Assembly (NCBI RefSeq): GCF_001500125.1
Contig: NZ_LQIV01000009.1
Span: forward strand, 1 to 64,000
Reading direction: 5' to 3'
Source: Mycobacterium sp. IS-1742
GTDB lineage: Bacteria; Actinomycetota; Actinomycetes; Mycobacteriales; Mycobacteriaceae
DNA: 64,000 bases
A model generated the notes under the pieces. The model saw only the letters and a program-made list of their open reading frames with translations. It was not told the origin of the DNA and did not search any database. This document shows positions 44,842 through 53,468 of this stretch, one piece after another. The number at the start of each line of letters is the position of its first letter. Position 1 is the first letter of the stretch. The translations under genes and the position numbers were made by a program.

Positions 44842-45684
44842 TCAGGTGGGCGCCGAACTCGTCGGCAGCACGGTCAATTCCACGGCGAGCGCGGCGCCGC
44901 ACACCACGACGATGATCGCCAGGGTGATCCAGTCGCGCGCCTTGGGACCCGACGGGGCGGCCGAGATCTGACCCGTTCCGCCGCGGGCGGTGATCGCATC
45001 GCCCATCTCGTCGGCGCGGCGCAACGCGGCCGTCACCGCCGCGGCCAGCAGGTCGACGATCTCGATCAGCCAGCGTTTGCGGCGGGCCTTACGGCTCGAC
45101 AGGTGCTGTTTGGGGCGAAGCCGTCGCGCCGCATACAGCGTCGCGAACTCGTCGATGAGCATCGGGAACGCCCGCAGCGCCAAGGCGATCGCCACCGCCC
45201 AGTCGTCGATCGGGATCCGGACCGCCCGCAGTGGTCGGCCCAGTTTGGCCACCGCGGGGGCGATCTCGGCGACGTTGGTCGTCCACGACACCATCGCGCC
45301 CAGACCGAGCAGCACGATCGACAGTGCGGTGATGCGCAGGAAGTTGAACAGGCCGCCGAGTCCGACCTCGACCGACCCGAACGCGACGACAGGATCCCCG
45401 CCACCGAACGTGGCCGTCAGCCCGCCGAGGAACAGCAGACCCCACAACCAGGCCGGGATGGACGGCAGCGTTCCGCGCGGAATGTGCGCCAGCCGCGCCG
45501 CCACGAGCACCAGCGCCCCGACCGCGGCGATCGGCACCCAGCCCGGATAGAAGGTGAGCAGCACCCCGATCGCGGCGACCGCGATGAGCTTGGTGCCCGC
45601 CCACAGATCGTGGATGACCGAGCGCCCCGGCACCGGGCGCAGCAGCACCACCGGCCGGCGCGGCTTGCGGGCGGTCGCGGTCAC
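44842..45684 (-). CDS. ECF transporter T component (EcfT/CbiQ family)
   Basis: The 280-residue membrane protein has five to six helices and the EcfT coupling motifs with Ala-Arg in the cytoplasmic helices ([22 protein letters not shown] and [17 protein letters not shown]), which contact the two ATPases. Its GTG overlaps the stop of the fused ATPase gene. With that gene it forms a complete energy-coupling-factor transporter for a vitamin or metal. In M. tuberculosis this is Rv2325c by gene order as I remember it. The substrate is not known. Confidence 0.92.
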   Translation of the reverse strand: MTATARKPRRPVVLLRPVPGRSVIHDLWAGTKLIAVAAIGVLLTFYPGWVPIAAVGALVLVAARLAHIPRGTLPSIPAWLWGLLFLGGLTATFGGGDPVVAFGSVEVGLGGLFNFLRITALSIVLLGLGAMVSWTTNVAEIAPAVAKLGRPLRAVRIPIDDWAVAIALALRAFPMLIDEFATLYAARRLRPKQHLSSRKARRKRWLIEIVDLLAAAVTAALRRADEMGDAITARGGTGQISAAPSGPKARDWITLAIIVVVCGAALAVELTVLPTSSAPT

Positions 45685-47732
45685 GACACGCCGCCCGCGG
45701 TCGCCGAGGCGGGTGCGAGCAGCCCGTCGCTCAGATGCAGGGTGCGCGGGCACAGTTCCTCGAGCCCGGAGAAGTCGTGCGAGATGACGATCACGGTGAG
45801 GCCGGCGTTGCGCCGCAAGTCGGTGACCAGCCGCAGCAGCCCGCGTTGACTGGCCGCGTCCAACCCGGCCAGCGGTTCGTCGAGGATCAGCGCCCGCGGT
45901 TTGCGGGCCAGCAGGCCGGCGAGCACGACGCGGCGCATCTGCCCGCCGCTGAGCTGGTCGATGCGCCGCTCGGCCATGGCCGCGTCCAACCCGACCGTCG
46001 CAAGCGCCTGCTGGACGCGGTCGTGGTCGCGGTGGGAGAACCCCGCCGCCGAGGCGATCTCCCGGCCGACGTGGCTGCGCATCAGCTGCAGGCGCGCGGC
46101 CTGGAACGAGATGGCGACGGCGCCGACCTGGTCGGACACGGGTTCGCCGTCGAGCAGGCAGCTTCCGGTCGTCGGAACGGTCAGCCCCGCCATGATCCAG
46201 GCCAGTGTCGACTTCCCGGAGCCGTTGAGGCCGTGGATGAGCAGGCCGTCGCCCTCGGGCACGGTGAACTCGATGTCGCGGAGCGCGGTCTTGGCCCACG
46301 GGGTGCCGGTGGCGTATTCGTGTCCCACGCCGGTCAGTTCGAGGACCGGCGCGGCGCTGGTGTGCCCGACGGGCGTGGTTCCGCTCGGCGCCTGTGCGGT
46401 CTCGACCATCTCGGTGTTGTCCGCGGCGCCGCCGTTGCCGGTGAGGTTGATCGTGCGGTCGGCGACTCCGGCCTCGTCGTTGTAATGGGTGATGTGCACC
46501 AGGGACATGTCGTGGTGTTCGGTCAGCCCCGAGAGCACCTGGATGAGACCGTCGCGGCCCTGCTGATCGACCATGCTGGTGACCTCGTCGGCGATGAGCA
46601 GCGACGGTTCGCGGGCCAGCGCGGCGGCCACGGCCAGCCGCTGCAGCTCGCCACCGGAGAGCCCACCGGTGTCGCGCTCCTCCATCCCGTCGAGGCCCAC
46701 CTCGGACAACAGCCGGGGCACGTCGGTCTCGGTGCCTGGCGGCAGACCCCAGACGACGTCGTCGGCCACGCGGGTGCCCAGCACCTGACTCTCCGGATGC
46801 TGCATGACCACCGCGGTGCCGCCGAGCCGCCCCAACCCGACCGCACCCGGGCGCTCGACGGTGCCCGCGGTCGGTTCCCGGCCCGCCAGCACGAGCATCA
46901 GCGTCGTCTTGCCCGATCCGTTGGCGCCGGTGACCGCGACGTGCTCTCCGGGCCCGACCGTCAGCGACACCGGACCCAGCGCGTCCTGCCCGGTGTTGGG
47001 ATAGCGGAACCGCACGTCGCGCAGGTTCGTCGGAACCGGCGCGACGGACCCGCTCTCGGCGGCGGCCTCGAGTTTGTGCACGTCCGGGATGCCGACGAGG
47101 CGGCCGAGGACCCGTGACAGCGCCCACCACCCGACCAGCGTCACCATGGTGATGCTGAGGATCCCGGACCCGCCGATGACCAGCGGCCAGTAGTCAAGCG
47201 CGATTGCGAAGTCGCGTTTGAGCCGTTCGGCGGAGCTCTCCATGTTGGGGATGCGGGACAGGACCGCGGCGACGCCGTTGACGTTGGCGGTCAGCGAATC
47301 GAAGATCAGGTTCCGCAGCCGGGAGAGAACGGCGAGCGCGGCGACGGCGGCCGCTCCGAAGGCCGTACCGGCGACCAGGGCGGCCACGAACACGGTGGGC
47401 GTTCCTCGGCCGCGCCGTTTGACGATGCCGGTCAGCCCGCCGATGTAGGCGCAGTCGATCACCGACATCATCCCGCCCATGCCGGCGATCAGGAACGCGA
47501 TGGTGGCGCCCGCGACGGTGGCGGCCACCAGCACCCGCAGGCGGTAGCGATAGGCCAGCAAACCCATCGGAACGGTGCCGAGCAGGGACAGCGCGGCGGC
47601 GAACGGCACCACGACGGCGATGATCGCCGTCGCCGCGCACAGAGCGGCCATCACGGACGCCTGGGCCAGTTCCCCGGGCTGCAACGATCCGGCGCGGCGA
47701 GCCTGGCTCGGCGTCGGGGTCGCGGTCATCAC
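45681..47732 (-). CDS. ECF transporter: S-like membrane domain fused to two ATPase domains
   Basis: The 683-residue protein has six or so N-terminal helices (about 25-225) that look like an ECF substrate-binding (S) unit, followed by two ABC ATPase domains. The first (about 235-425) has Walker [10 protein letters not shown] and [12 protein letters not shown]. The second (about 465-680) has [21 protein letters not shown] and the Walker [10 protein letters not shown]; the first has LLIADEVTS. Fusion of S and both A units in one chain is unusual for ECF systems and matches Rv2326c of M. tuberculosis as I recall. It should pair with the T component that follows. The start is GTG 47732 or ATG 47729. 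The substrate cannot be deduced. Confidence 0.93.
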   Translation of the reverse strand: MMTATPTPSQARRAGSLQPGELAQASVMAALCAATAIIAVVVPFAAALSLLGTVPMGLLAYRYRLRVLVAATVAGATIAFLIAGMGGMMSVIDCAYIGGLTGIVKRRGRGTPTVFVAALVAGTAFGAAAVAALAVLSRLRNLIFDSLTANVNGVAAVLSRIPNMESSAERLKRDFAIALDYWPLVIGGSGILSITMVTLVGWWALSRVLGRLVGIPDVHKLEAAAESGSVAPVPTNLRDVRFRYPNTGQDALGPVSLTVGPGEHVAVTGANGSGKTTLMLVLAGREPTAGTVERPGAVGLGRLGGTAVVMQHPESQVLGTRVADDVVWGLPPGTETDVPRLLSEVGLDGMEERDTGGLSGGELQRLAVAAALAREPSLLIADEVTSMVDQQGRDGLIQVLSGLTEHHDMSLVHITHYNDEAGVADRTINLTGNGGAADNTEMVETAQAPSGTTPVGHTSAAPVLELTGVGHEYATGTPWAKTALRDIEFTVPEGDGLLIHGLNGSGKSTLAWIMAGLTVPTTGSCLLDGEPVSDQVGAVAISFQAARLQLMRSHVGREIASAAGFSHRDHDRVQQALATVGLDAAMAERRIDQLSGGQMRRVVLAGLLARKPRALILDEPLAGLDAASQRGLLRLVTDLRRNAGLTVIVISHDFSGLEELCPRTLHLSDGLLAPASATAGGVS

Positions 47733-47789
47733 CCGATTCTGCCAGTCGACCCCATAGGGGCTGAGTGCCCGGGCGGCGAGAGCCTGAGC

Positions 47790-47808
47790 TGCATAGCCTT
47801 TCTATGTA
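47790..47808. promoter_or_regulatory. Inverted repeat at the MarR gene start
   Basis: CATAG CCTTT CTATG (47792-47806) is a perfect 5-base inverted repeat, extended by a T-A pair one position further out. It ends four bases before ATG 47811 and covers the probable promoter, so it is a candidate autoregulatory operator for the MarR protein. It also lies 58 bases upstream of the divergent ECF transporter gene. Confidence 0.45.
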
Positions 47809-47810
47809 TC

Positions 47811-48278
47811 ATGGTGCCCATGACCACACCTGCCACCGAGGGTTCCCCCACGGCGGGCGGCGGAGACCTCGGCGGCGATCTGCTCGCCGTCGTCGCCCGG
47901 CTCAACCGGTTGGCCACCCAGCGCACGCGGTTGCCGCTGCCCTGGGCACAGGCCCGGCTGTTGTCGACCATCGAAGATCAGGGCGAGGCGCGCATCTCCG
48001 ACCTTGCCACCCTCGACCACTGTTCGCAGCCCACGATGACCACGCAGGTGCGCAGGCTCGAAGACGCCGGCCTGGTCTCGCGGACCACCGACCCGCTGGA
48101 CGCGCGGGCGGTGCTGATCCGCATCACCGACGAGGGCAGGATGGTGCTCGCCCAGGCCCGCATCGACCGCGCTGCGGCGATCGACCCGCGGTTGGCCCAG
48201 CTCTCGCCGGAAGACCGCAAGACGCTCGCCGCCGCCGTCGACGTCATCAAACGACTGCTCGCCCAGACCGACAGCTGA
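47811..48278 (+). CDS. MarR-family transcriptional regulator
   Basis: The 155-residue protein (or 152 from the second ATG, 47820) has a winged helix with ARISDLATLDHCSQPTMTTQVRRLEDAGLVSRTTDPLDARAVLIRITDEG, the MarR DNA-binding core and wing. Flanking helices form the dimer interface. It diverges from the ECF transporter operon; an inverted repeat near its start is a candidate operator through which it could control itself and possibly the transporter. The ligand is unknown. Confidence 0.93.
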   Translation: MVPMTTPATEGSPTAGGGDLGGDLLAVVARLNRLATQRTRLPLPWAQARLLSTIEDQGEARISDLATLDHCSQPTMTTQVRRLEDAGLVSRTTDPLDARAVLIRITDEGRMVLAQARIDRAAAIDPRLAQLSPEDRKTLAAAVDVIKRLLAQTDS

Positions 48279-48340
48279 CGCACGGAACCGTTCGGTCGCG
48301 CCCGCCCCCGCGTCCGAGGTTGTCTCAGCGAGATCTCCTC

Positions 48341-48368
48341 GCGCAGAGGGTTTTCGGCGTCTCTGCGC
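48341..48368. terminator. Hairpin between convergent marR and VIT1-like genes
   Basis: Arms GCGCAGAG / CTCTGCGC of 8 bases with a 12-base loop that contains TTTT. It lies between two convergent genes and could stop transcription from both sides. Confidence 0.5.
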
Positions 48369-48369
48369 T

Positions 48370-48387
48370 GACCGTCACGTGACGGTC
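48370..48387. repeat. Perfect 18-base palindrome over the VIT1-like stop codon
   Basis: GACCGTCACGTGACGGTC is fully self-complementary and overlaps the last codons and stop (48375-48377) of the VIT1-like gene. It may act with the neighbouring hairpin in termination or be a protein-binding site. Confidence 0.6.
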
Positions 48388-49112
48388 GTGCCGATCAGCA
48401 GGCCGACCGCGTAGGTGGCCGCGATCGCGATCGCCCCGAGACCGAGTTGGCGGAGTCCCGCGAACGCGATGGGTTTCCGGGTGAACCGTGCGGCGGTGGC
48501 GCCGGCGATGAGCAACCCGATCCCGCCGAACAGCAATCCAGCCCACAGCGACTCGTAGCCCAGCAGGTAGGGAATGAGCGGGATGATCGCGCCGATCGCG
48601 AACATGACGAACGACGAACCGGCGGCCACCCACGGCGACGGCTTCTCCTCGGGATGCACGCCGAGTTCCTGGACGAGGTGGAAATTCAGCGCTCGGCTCT
48701 CGTCGCGATGGATCTCCTCGGACGCCGTGCGCGCGGTCTCGTCGCTCATCCCCATCTCCACGAGCATGTGGACCAGCTCGTCCTGTTCGGCCTGCGGCTG
48801 CTTGCGGAACGACCGTCGCTCCAGGCGGACCTCGGAGTCGATCTGTTCGTTGGCCGTCTGAACCGAGGTGTACTCGCCGAGCGCCATCGAGAACGCACCG
48901 GCCAGCAGCCCGGCCACACCACTGAGCACGACCGTCTGCGCGTTCGCGCTCGCGGCCACACCGGCAATCAGCGCGGTGTTGCTGACCAATCCGTCCATCG
49001 CCCCGAAAGTGGCGGCGCGCAACCACCCCCCGGAGACGTCGGCGTGCTGATGGTCGGCTGTGTGGGGCATGCCCGTCGGCGAGACCGGATCGGGCCGCTG
49101 GGAATCCGTCAT
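48375..49112 (-). CDS. VIT1/CCC1-family membrane transporter
   Basis: The 245-residue protein from ATG 49112 has the VIT1 layout: a first helix with GAMDGLVSNTALIAGVA, a second with GLLAGAFSMALGEYTSVQTANEQ, a charged cytoplasmic domain with EIHRDESRALNFHLVQELG, and three C-terminal helices. VIT1 proteins move Fe2+ or Mn2+ out of the cytoplasm. The charged domain holds Glu/His residues of the metal-binding kind. An upstream in-frame ATG at 49172 would add 20 residues. The gene diverges from the acyl-CoA oxidase gene across 100 bases. Confidence 0.9.
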   Translation of the reverse strand: MTDSQRPDPVSPTGMPHTADHQHADVSGGWLRAATFGAMDGLVSNTALIAGVAASANAQTVVLSGVAGLLAGAFSMALGEYTSVQTANEQIDSEVRLERRSFRKQPQAEQDELVHMLVEMGMSDETARTASEEIHRDESRALNFHLVQELGVHPEEKPSPWVAAGSSFVMFAIGAIIPLIPYLLGYESLWAGLLFGGIGLLIAGATAARFTRKPIAFAGLRQLGLGAIAIAATYAVGLLIGTTVT

Positions 49113-49212
49113 GGAGACATTGAACGCCTGCCAGAACGTGACATTCTCGTAAGGCTGACCTGGGTTCGTCATATCACAGTTTCGCGGAATGGATAGCGGG
49201 TTACCGTCAGGT

Positions 49213-51150
49213 ATGACCACCACTGCGGAGCATCTGCGAAACGCCCTCGACGGCCGCTGGCGTGACGTGAAGAACGACATGCGCGAGAAGCTCTCTCACG
49301 AGGTCTTCAAACCGCACTACACGCCGAACACGGTCATCGCCCGCACGAAGGTGAACGAACAGTTGCGGATCATGGCCGCCGAGGGGGCCGCCGAGGACGG
49401 GTTCGCCAAGGAGCACGGCGGCAACGGCAACGTCGGCGCCGCCATCACCCAGATCGAGATGCTGGCGATGAGCGACCTGTCGCTGATGGTCAAGGCCGGG
49501 GTGCAGTGGGGTCTGTTCGGCGGAGCGGTGGAGAACCTGGGCACCGAACGCCATCACGAGCAGTATGTCAAGGCCATCATCGACTGTGACCTGCTCGGCT
49601 GTTTCGCGATGACCGAGACCGGCCACGGCAGCGACGTCCAGTCCCTGGAGACCACGGCCACCTACGATCCGGACACCCAGGAGTTCGTCGTGAACTCCCC
49701 CACCCCGACCGCCCGCAAGGACTACATCGGCGGCGCAGCCCAAACCGCCCGCATGGCAGCGGTTTTCGCGCAACTGATCACCCACGACGGGGGTGAGCCG
49801 GTCTACCACGGCGTGCACTGTGTGCTCGTGCCGATCCGTGACGAGGACGGCAACGACATGCCCGGGGTCACCACGTCGGACTGCGATTACAAGGGCGGTC
49901 TTCCCGGTGTCGACAACGGCCGCATCGTCTTCGACAACGTCCGGGTGCCGCGCGAGAACCTGCTCAACCGCTACGGCGACGTCGCCGCGGACGGCACCTA
50001 CACCTCCCCCATCGAGAACCCCAACCGGCGCTTCTTCACGATGCTGGGCACGTTGATCCGGGGCCGGGTCACCGTCGGTGGCAGCGGGGCGGCCGCGGCA
50101 CGCGTCGCCCTCGACATCGCGACCCGGTATGCGCTGCAGCGCAAGCAGTTCTCCGCACCCGACGGCGGCGAAGTCCTGATCATGGACTACCTCGTGCACC
50201 AGCGCAGGCTGCTGCCGTTGATCGCCCGCTCCTACGCGCTGCAGTTCGCGCAGAACGAACTCGTCGCCAAATGCCATGAACTGCAGAGCGCGGAGAACCC
50301 CGACGCCGAGGAGCAGCGCGAGCTGGAGGCCCGTGCGGCCGGCCTCAAGGCGGCCAACACGTGGCATGCCAGCCGGGCCATCCAGGAGGCGCGCGAGGCG
50401 TGCGGCGGCGCCGGCTACCTCGCCGAGAACCGGCTCATCGGGTTGCGCGGCGACATCGACGTGTTCACCACCTTCGAGGGCGACAACCACGTGCTGACCC
50501 AGCTGGTCGCCAAGGAACTGTTGACCGCCTACGCCGACGACGTCAAGGGCATGAGCCCGGTCGAGTGGGTGCGCTTCGCGGCCAACACCGTCGGCACACG
50601 GGTGATGAAACGCACTGCGGCCGAGACGATCATGCAGACCATCCTCGACACCCGCCAGGACAACGAGGAAGAGGGCAGCCTGTTCAACCGGGGCACCCAG
50701 GTGCAGATGTTCGAGGACCGAGAGGAGTACCTGCTGTCGTCGGTGGCCCGTCGGCTGCAGAGCAAGTCCAAGGAGATGTCCGCCTTCGACGCGTTCAACG
50801 CCGTGCAGGACCACGTACTGCACACCGCGCAGGCCCACATCGAACGAATCATCCTCGAAGCGTTCGTCGCCGGAATCGACGCGTGCCCGGACGAGGAGGC
50901 CAAGCGCATTCTCGGCATGGTCTGCGATCTGTATGCGCTCTCGGTGATCGAAGAGGACAAGGCGTGGTTCATCGAACACCGCTTCCTGTCCACCGAGCGC
51001 GCGAAAGCCGTCACCCGGGGCATCAACGAGCGCTGCCGGTCGCTGCGGCCGTACGCAGAGACGCTGGTGGACGGCTTCGGCGTGCCCGAGCAGCTGCGCT
51101 ACGCCGCGATGATGGATCCCAAGGAGCTGCTGTCGCCCGAACCGGCCTAG
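49213..51150 (+). CDS. Acyl-CoA oxidase/dehydrogenase-like flavoprotein (FadE type)
   Basis: The 645-residue protein is longer than ordinary acyl-CoA dehydrogenases (about 380-610) and has the acyl-CoA oxidase layout: FAD-binding middle with FAMTETGHGSDVQSLETTATYD, catalytic-base loop FTTFEGDNHVL with E422, and an extra C-terminal helical domain (about 460-645). It should oxidise acyl-CoA to trans-2-enoyl-CoA; whether oxygen or an electron-transfer protein takes the electrons cannot be told. The ATG at 49213 lies five bases after TACCGT, a possible -10 of a leaderless mRNA; an in-frame ATG at 49189 is the alternative. It ends four bases into the convergent lipoprotein gene. Confidence 0.93.
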   Translation: MTTTAEHLRNALDGRWRDVKNDMREKLSHEVFKPHYTPNTVIARTKVNEQLRIMAAEGAAEDGFAKEHGGNGNVGAAITQIEMLAMSDLSLMVKAGVQWGLFGGAVENLGTERHHEQYVKAIIDCDLLGCFAMTETGHGSDVQSLETTATYDPDTQEFVVNSPTPTARKDYIGGAAQTARMAAVFAQLITHDGGEPVYHGVHCVLVPIRDEDGNDMPGVTTSDCDYKGGLPGVDNGRIVFDNVRVPRENLLNRYGDVAADGTYTSPIENPNRRFFTMLGTLIRGRVTVGGSGAAAARVALDIATRYALQRKQFSAPDGGEVLIMDYLVHQRRLLPLIARSYALQFAQNELVAKCHELQSAENPDAEEQRELEARAAGLKAANTWHASRAIQEAREACGGAGYLAENRLIGLRGDIDVFTTFEGDNHVLTQLVAKELLTAYADDVKGMSPVEWVRFAANTVGTRVMKRTAAETIMQTILDTRQDNEEEGSLFNRGTQVQMFEDREEYLLSSVARRLQSKSKEMSAFDAFNAVQDHVLHTAQAHIERIILEAFVAGIDACPDEEAKRILGMVCDLYALSVIEEDKAWFIEHRFLSTERAKAVTRGINERCRSLRPYAETLVDGFGVPEQLRYAAMMDPKELLSPEPA

Positions 51151-51635
51151 CTGTTCGGGATCGGGTCGGCGGCCTCGAGCTTGCCGTCCGCCCCGATCCG
51201 AAAGCGCACGGTGCCGATACCCGTTGGGCAGCACGGCGCCTCGTCACCCTGGCGCCACTGGTACTGCACCGTGACGGTGTCCTCGCCGGTCGGAAGGACC
51301 GAGATGTAGGGCCGCGGCTCCGGGGTGGCCGGACCCAACGGCGTATTGCCGGAGAAGAAGAGCACCTGCTGCGGGCTGTCGGGCGCCGCGGTGGCCGGAC
51401 CGATCTGCACCCAGTACAGACGGCAGTCGGTGGTGTGGCCGTTGGCCACTTCGGTCCAGCTCGCGCCGGGTGCAGCGGGCGGTGTGCCACTGATCTCCCG
51501 CTGGACGGTGTCCGGCGTCGGCGCGTCCGCGGGCGTGCAGGTGTCGGGTTTGGGAGGCGCGGCACCCGGCGGACTCCAGCCGCAGCCGGTGAGGAGAAGA
51601 CCTGCGGACATGAGCACTGCCAGAACGAGCCGCAT
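51147..51635 (-). CDS. lppP: LppP/LprE-family lipoprotein
   Basis: The 162-residue precursor has a lipoprotein signal MRLVLAVLMSAGLLLTGC with the lipid-modified C18. The mature domain has two further Cys pairs, and the segment YISVLPTGEDTVTVQYQWRQGDEAPCCPTGIGTVRFRI is typical of the mycobacterial LppP/LprE group as I remember it (Rv2330c). Function is unknown; the protein should be anchored on the outer face of the cell membrane. It diverges from the small cytosolic protein at 51713. Confidence 0.88.
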   Translation of the reverse strand: MRLVLAVLMSAGLLLTGCGWSPPGAAPPKPDTCTPADAPTPDTVQREISGTPPAAPGASWTEVANGHTTDCRLYWVQIGPATAAPDSPQQVLFFSGNTPLGPATPEPRPYISVLPTGEDTVTVQYQWRQGDEAPCCPTGIGTVRFRIGADGKLEAADPIPNS

Positions 51636-51712
51636 GGGCCGAGCCTACGCACCGCAGCCCAGGGGCGATCTCCTACGCTGACCCAGACATACCTCGATGT
51701 AAGGAGTTGCCG

Positions 51713-52075
51713 ATGGCGTGGTTCCTGGCGATGCAAGGGCCGCCGAGCAAGCTCGGTCAGTCGCTGATCTACGAATTGCAGGAGTCGGCGGACCGGGCGA
51801 AGCTGGCCGAGGAGATGGCCAGCGCCGCGACATTGGACCGGGTGGTTCCGGTACCCGCCGTGTTCGGTGGGCAGCGTCAGGAGGTGACGCTCTACGTTCG
51901 CCCGGCGGCGTGGGGCGTGTGGGCGTTCTACCAGATGTCCGAGGAGGAGCGGCGCCAGATGATGGCCGCGGCGAACCCGCTCATGAGCGCGCTGGCACAG
52001 GCGGCCAAACAGCAGCAGGCGGGCAGAGGCCAGGGGCAGGGTCCCGGACCGGCGCAGACTCCGCTCGGTCTGTAG
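51713..52075 (+). CDS. Conserved hypothetical cytosolic protein
   Basis: The 120-residue protein starts at ATG 51713 with AAGGAG six bases upstream; an in-frame TTG at 51707 overlaps that spacing. It begins MAWFLAMQGPPSKLGQSLIYELQES, has a central PAVFGGQRQEVTLYVRPAAWGVWAFYQM, and ends in a Gln/Gly/Pro-rich tail. No membrane segment or catalytic motif is visible. I do not recognise the family. It is convergent with the repeat-containing gene that follows. Confidence 0.8.
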   Translation: MAWFLAMQGPPSKLGQSLIYELQESADRAKLAEEMASAATLDRVVPVPAVFGGQRQEVTLYVRPAAWGVWAFYQMSEEERRQMMAAANPLMSALAQAAKQQQAGRGQGQGPGPAQTPLGL

Positions 52076-52113
52076 GGAAGGGCGCCGTCCGTCCGTGGCG
52101 GCGCCCGCTTCCC

Positions 52114-52482
52114 TCAGTCGTCGGACTTGTCCTTGTCGTCCGACTTGTCCTTGTCGTCCGACTTGTCCTTGTCGTCGGACTTGTCCTCGTCGTCGGACTT
52201 GTCCTTGTCGTCGGACTTGTCTTTGTCGTCGGACTTGTCTTTGTCGTCGGACTTGTCCTTGTCGTCGGACTTGTCTTTGTCGTCGGACTTGTCCTTGTCG
52301 TCGGACTTGCCCGACTGTTCGAGCGCGTCCGCCTTCTTCGTCAGAAGGGCAGCGAGTTCGCGGGCCTCCTCGACCTCCAACACGTCTTCGGATACGCGCT
52401 TGTCTTCGTCATCGAAGCGCTCAAGGGTGATCGCGTTGTCCTTGCTGCCGACGTCCCACCGGCTGCCTTTTGCACGAACCAT
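52114..52482 (-). CDS. Protein with SDDKDK hexapeptide repeat tail
   Basis: The 122-residue protein starts at ATG 52482 with AGGAAGG upstream. Residues 1 to about 59 form a small domain (MVRAKGSRWDVGSKDNAITLERF...EEARELAALLTKKADALEQSGK) ending in a helix. The rest is ten copies of SDDKDK (one reads SDDEDK) plus a final SDD, a highly charged, surely disordered tail. The underlying DNA is an 18-base tandem array, so the tail length is likely to vary between strains. The function is unknown; acidic Asp/Lys tails may bind calcium or nucleic-acid-binding partners, which is speculation. Confidence 0.85.
   Translation of the reverse strand: MVRAKGSRWDVGSKDNAITLERFDDEDKRVSEDVLEVEEARELAALLTKKADALEQSGKSDDKDKSDDKDKSDDKDKSDDKDKSDDKDKSDDKDKSDDEDKSDDKDKSDDKDKSDDKDKSDD
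52117..52305 (-). repeat. 18-base tandem repeat (10.5 copies) coding for SDDKDK
   Basis: On the plus strand the unit is GTCGTCGGACTTGTCCTT, with single-base variants at silent positions and one missense variant giving Glu. Ten full units are followed by a half unit. The length in multiples of three keeps the frame whatever the copy number. Confidence 0.95.
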
Positions 52483-52599
52483 TTCGGTGCTGCCTTCCTG
52501 ACGGAGCGATATGGATACGTGCGGGTACCCACCTCGCAAACGTCTGGAACCCCAGCACGGTGAACCGGCGGGCAGACCTGGGTGTAGGGAAAGGCCGAG

Positions 52600-52618
52600 C
52601 GGTGCATGCGATGCACCG
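52600..52618 (-). terminator. Hairpin downstream of tRNA-Asn
   Basis: Arms CGGTGCAT / ATGCACCG of 8 bases with a 3-base loop start 7 bases after the tRNA 3' end on the minus strand and probably terminate its transcript. Confidence 0.5.
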
Positions 52619-52625
52619 GCGTGAG

Positions 52626-52698
<73 letters not shown>

Positions 52699-52847
52699 CT
52701 GCGGTGTCCGCGTGAGCTTTCCGCGCGGACCGAGGAGTGACTCTAGCCTATGCACCGGCGCGCTCGCCAACGCGCTCCCCGGCACGGCGCGAACCCCCCG
52801 TCATGAGGCAGGATGGAGACCACGCACCGTCGAGTGGAAGGGCCTTC

Positions 52848-53093
52848 GTGATCGGGTACGTCGCCGTGATGGCCGTCGGATATGTCATGGGCACCAAGGC
52901 AGGCCGGCGCCGCTACGAACAGATCGCGGGCACCTACCGCGCGGTGACCAGCAGTCCCGCCGCCAGGGCGGTTATCGAGACGTCACGACGCAAGATCGCC
53001 GAACGGGTGTCTCCCGACCCGCAGCTCATGACGCTGACGCCGATCGACGAGCAGACCACGGTGCTGCGCCCCGAGGCGCCCACCGAGAAGTGA
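52848..53093 (+). CDS. Small membrane-anchored protein (Rv2342-like)
   Basis: From GTG 52848, with GGAAGGG six bases upstream, the product is 81 residues: VIGYVAVMAVGYVMGTKAGRRRYEQIAGTYRAV and a basic cytosolic tail. The first 16 residues can span or insert in the membrane. Earlier in-frame starts (52737, 52803) add Pro/Arg-rich residues unlikely to be coding. By content and position next to dnaG it corresponds to what I remember as Rv2342. Function is unknown. Confidence 0.82.
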   Translation: MIGYVAVMAVGYVMGTKAGRRRYEQIAGTYRAVTSSPAARAVIETSRRKIAERVSPDPQLMTLTPIDEQTTVLRPEAPTEK

Positions 53094-53105
53094 GGCGCGA
53101 GGCGC

Positions 53106-53399
53106 CTAGTTGCCGATGCCCTGGTTGATGGTGGTGCCGGGCAGCAGCGGACCCGTGGTGAGGCCGACCCCGGCGCCGCCGAAGGCCACCCCTGGCGTGG
53201 AAACGCCGACGGGACTGCCGTTCGAGTAGGACAGGCACTTGCCGTCGTCCTTGTTGCCGAACCATGCCAGGCACGCGGGGCCGGCCTGCGTGGCCTGCTC
53301 GGGGGTGGTGGACAGCGCAGCGGTCAGCGGGGCGGCCACCGCCGCCGCAGCGAACGCGCCGATCGCGACCGAACGCCGGATCCGAATCATGGTTGCCAC
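53106..53399 (-). CDS. Small secreted protein with two cysteines
   Basis: Started at GTG 53399, with GGGAAGG eight bases upstream, this 97-residue precursor has a signal peptide (VATMIRIRRSVAIGAFAAAAVAAPLTAAL). The mature part contains CLAWFGNKDDGKC, which could form one disulphide, and a Gly-rich tail. Similar short exported proteins are common in mycobacteria; the function is unknown. It lies between the convergent small membrane protein and dnaG, in the same direction as dnaG but downstream of it. Confidence 0.78.
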   Translation of the reverse strand: MATMIRIRRSVAIGAFAAAAVAAPLTAALSTTPEQATQAGPACLAWFGNKDDGKCLSYSNGSPVGVSTPGVAFGGAGVGLTTGPLLPGTTINQGIGN

Positions 53400-53468
53400 A
53401 GGTGCTGCCTTCCCTCGCCGTTCCCCCACCGGGTGTATAGCGCGCCCACCATATCGCGTTACGCGGAC

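Noticed and set aside
52117..52305. Possible CRISPR array
   Set aside because: The repeats are direct 18-mers without spacers and encode a hexapeptide in frame.
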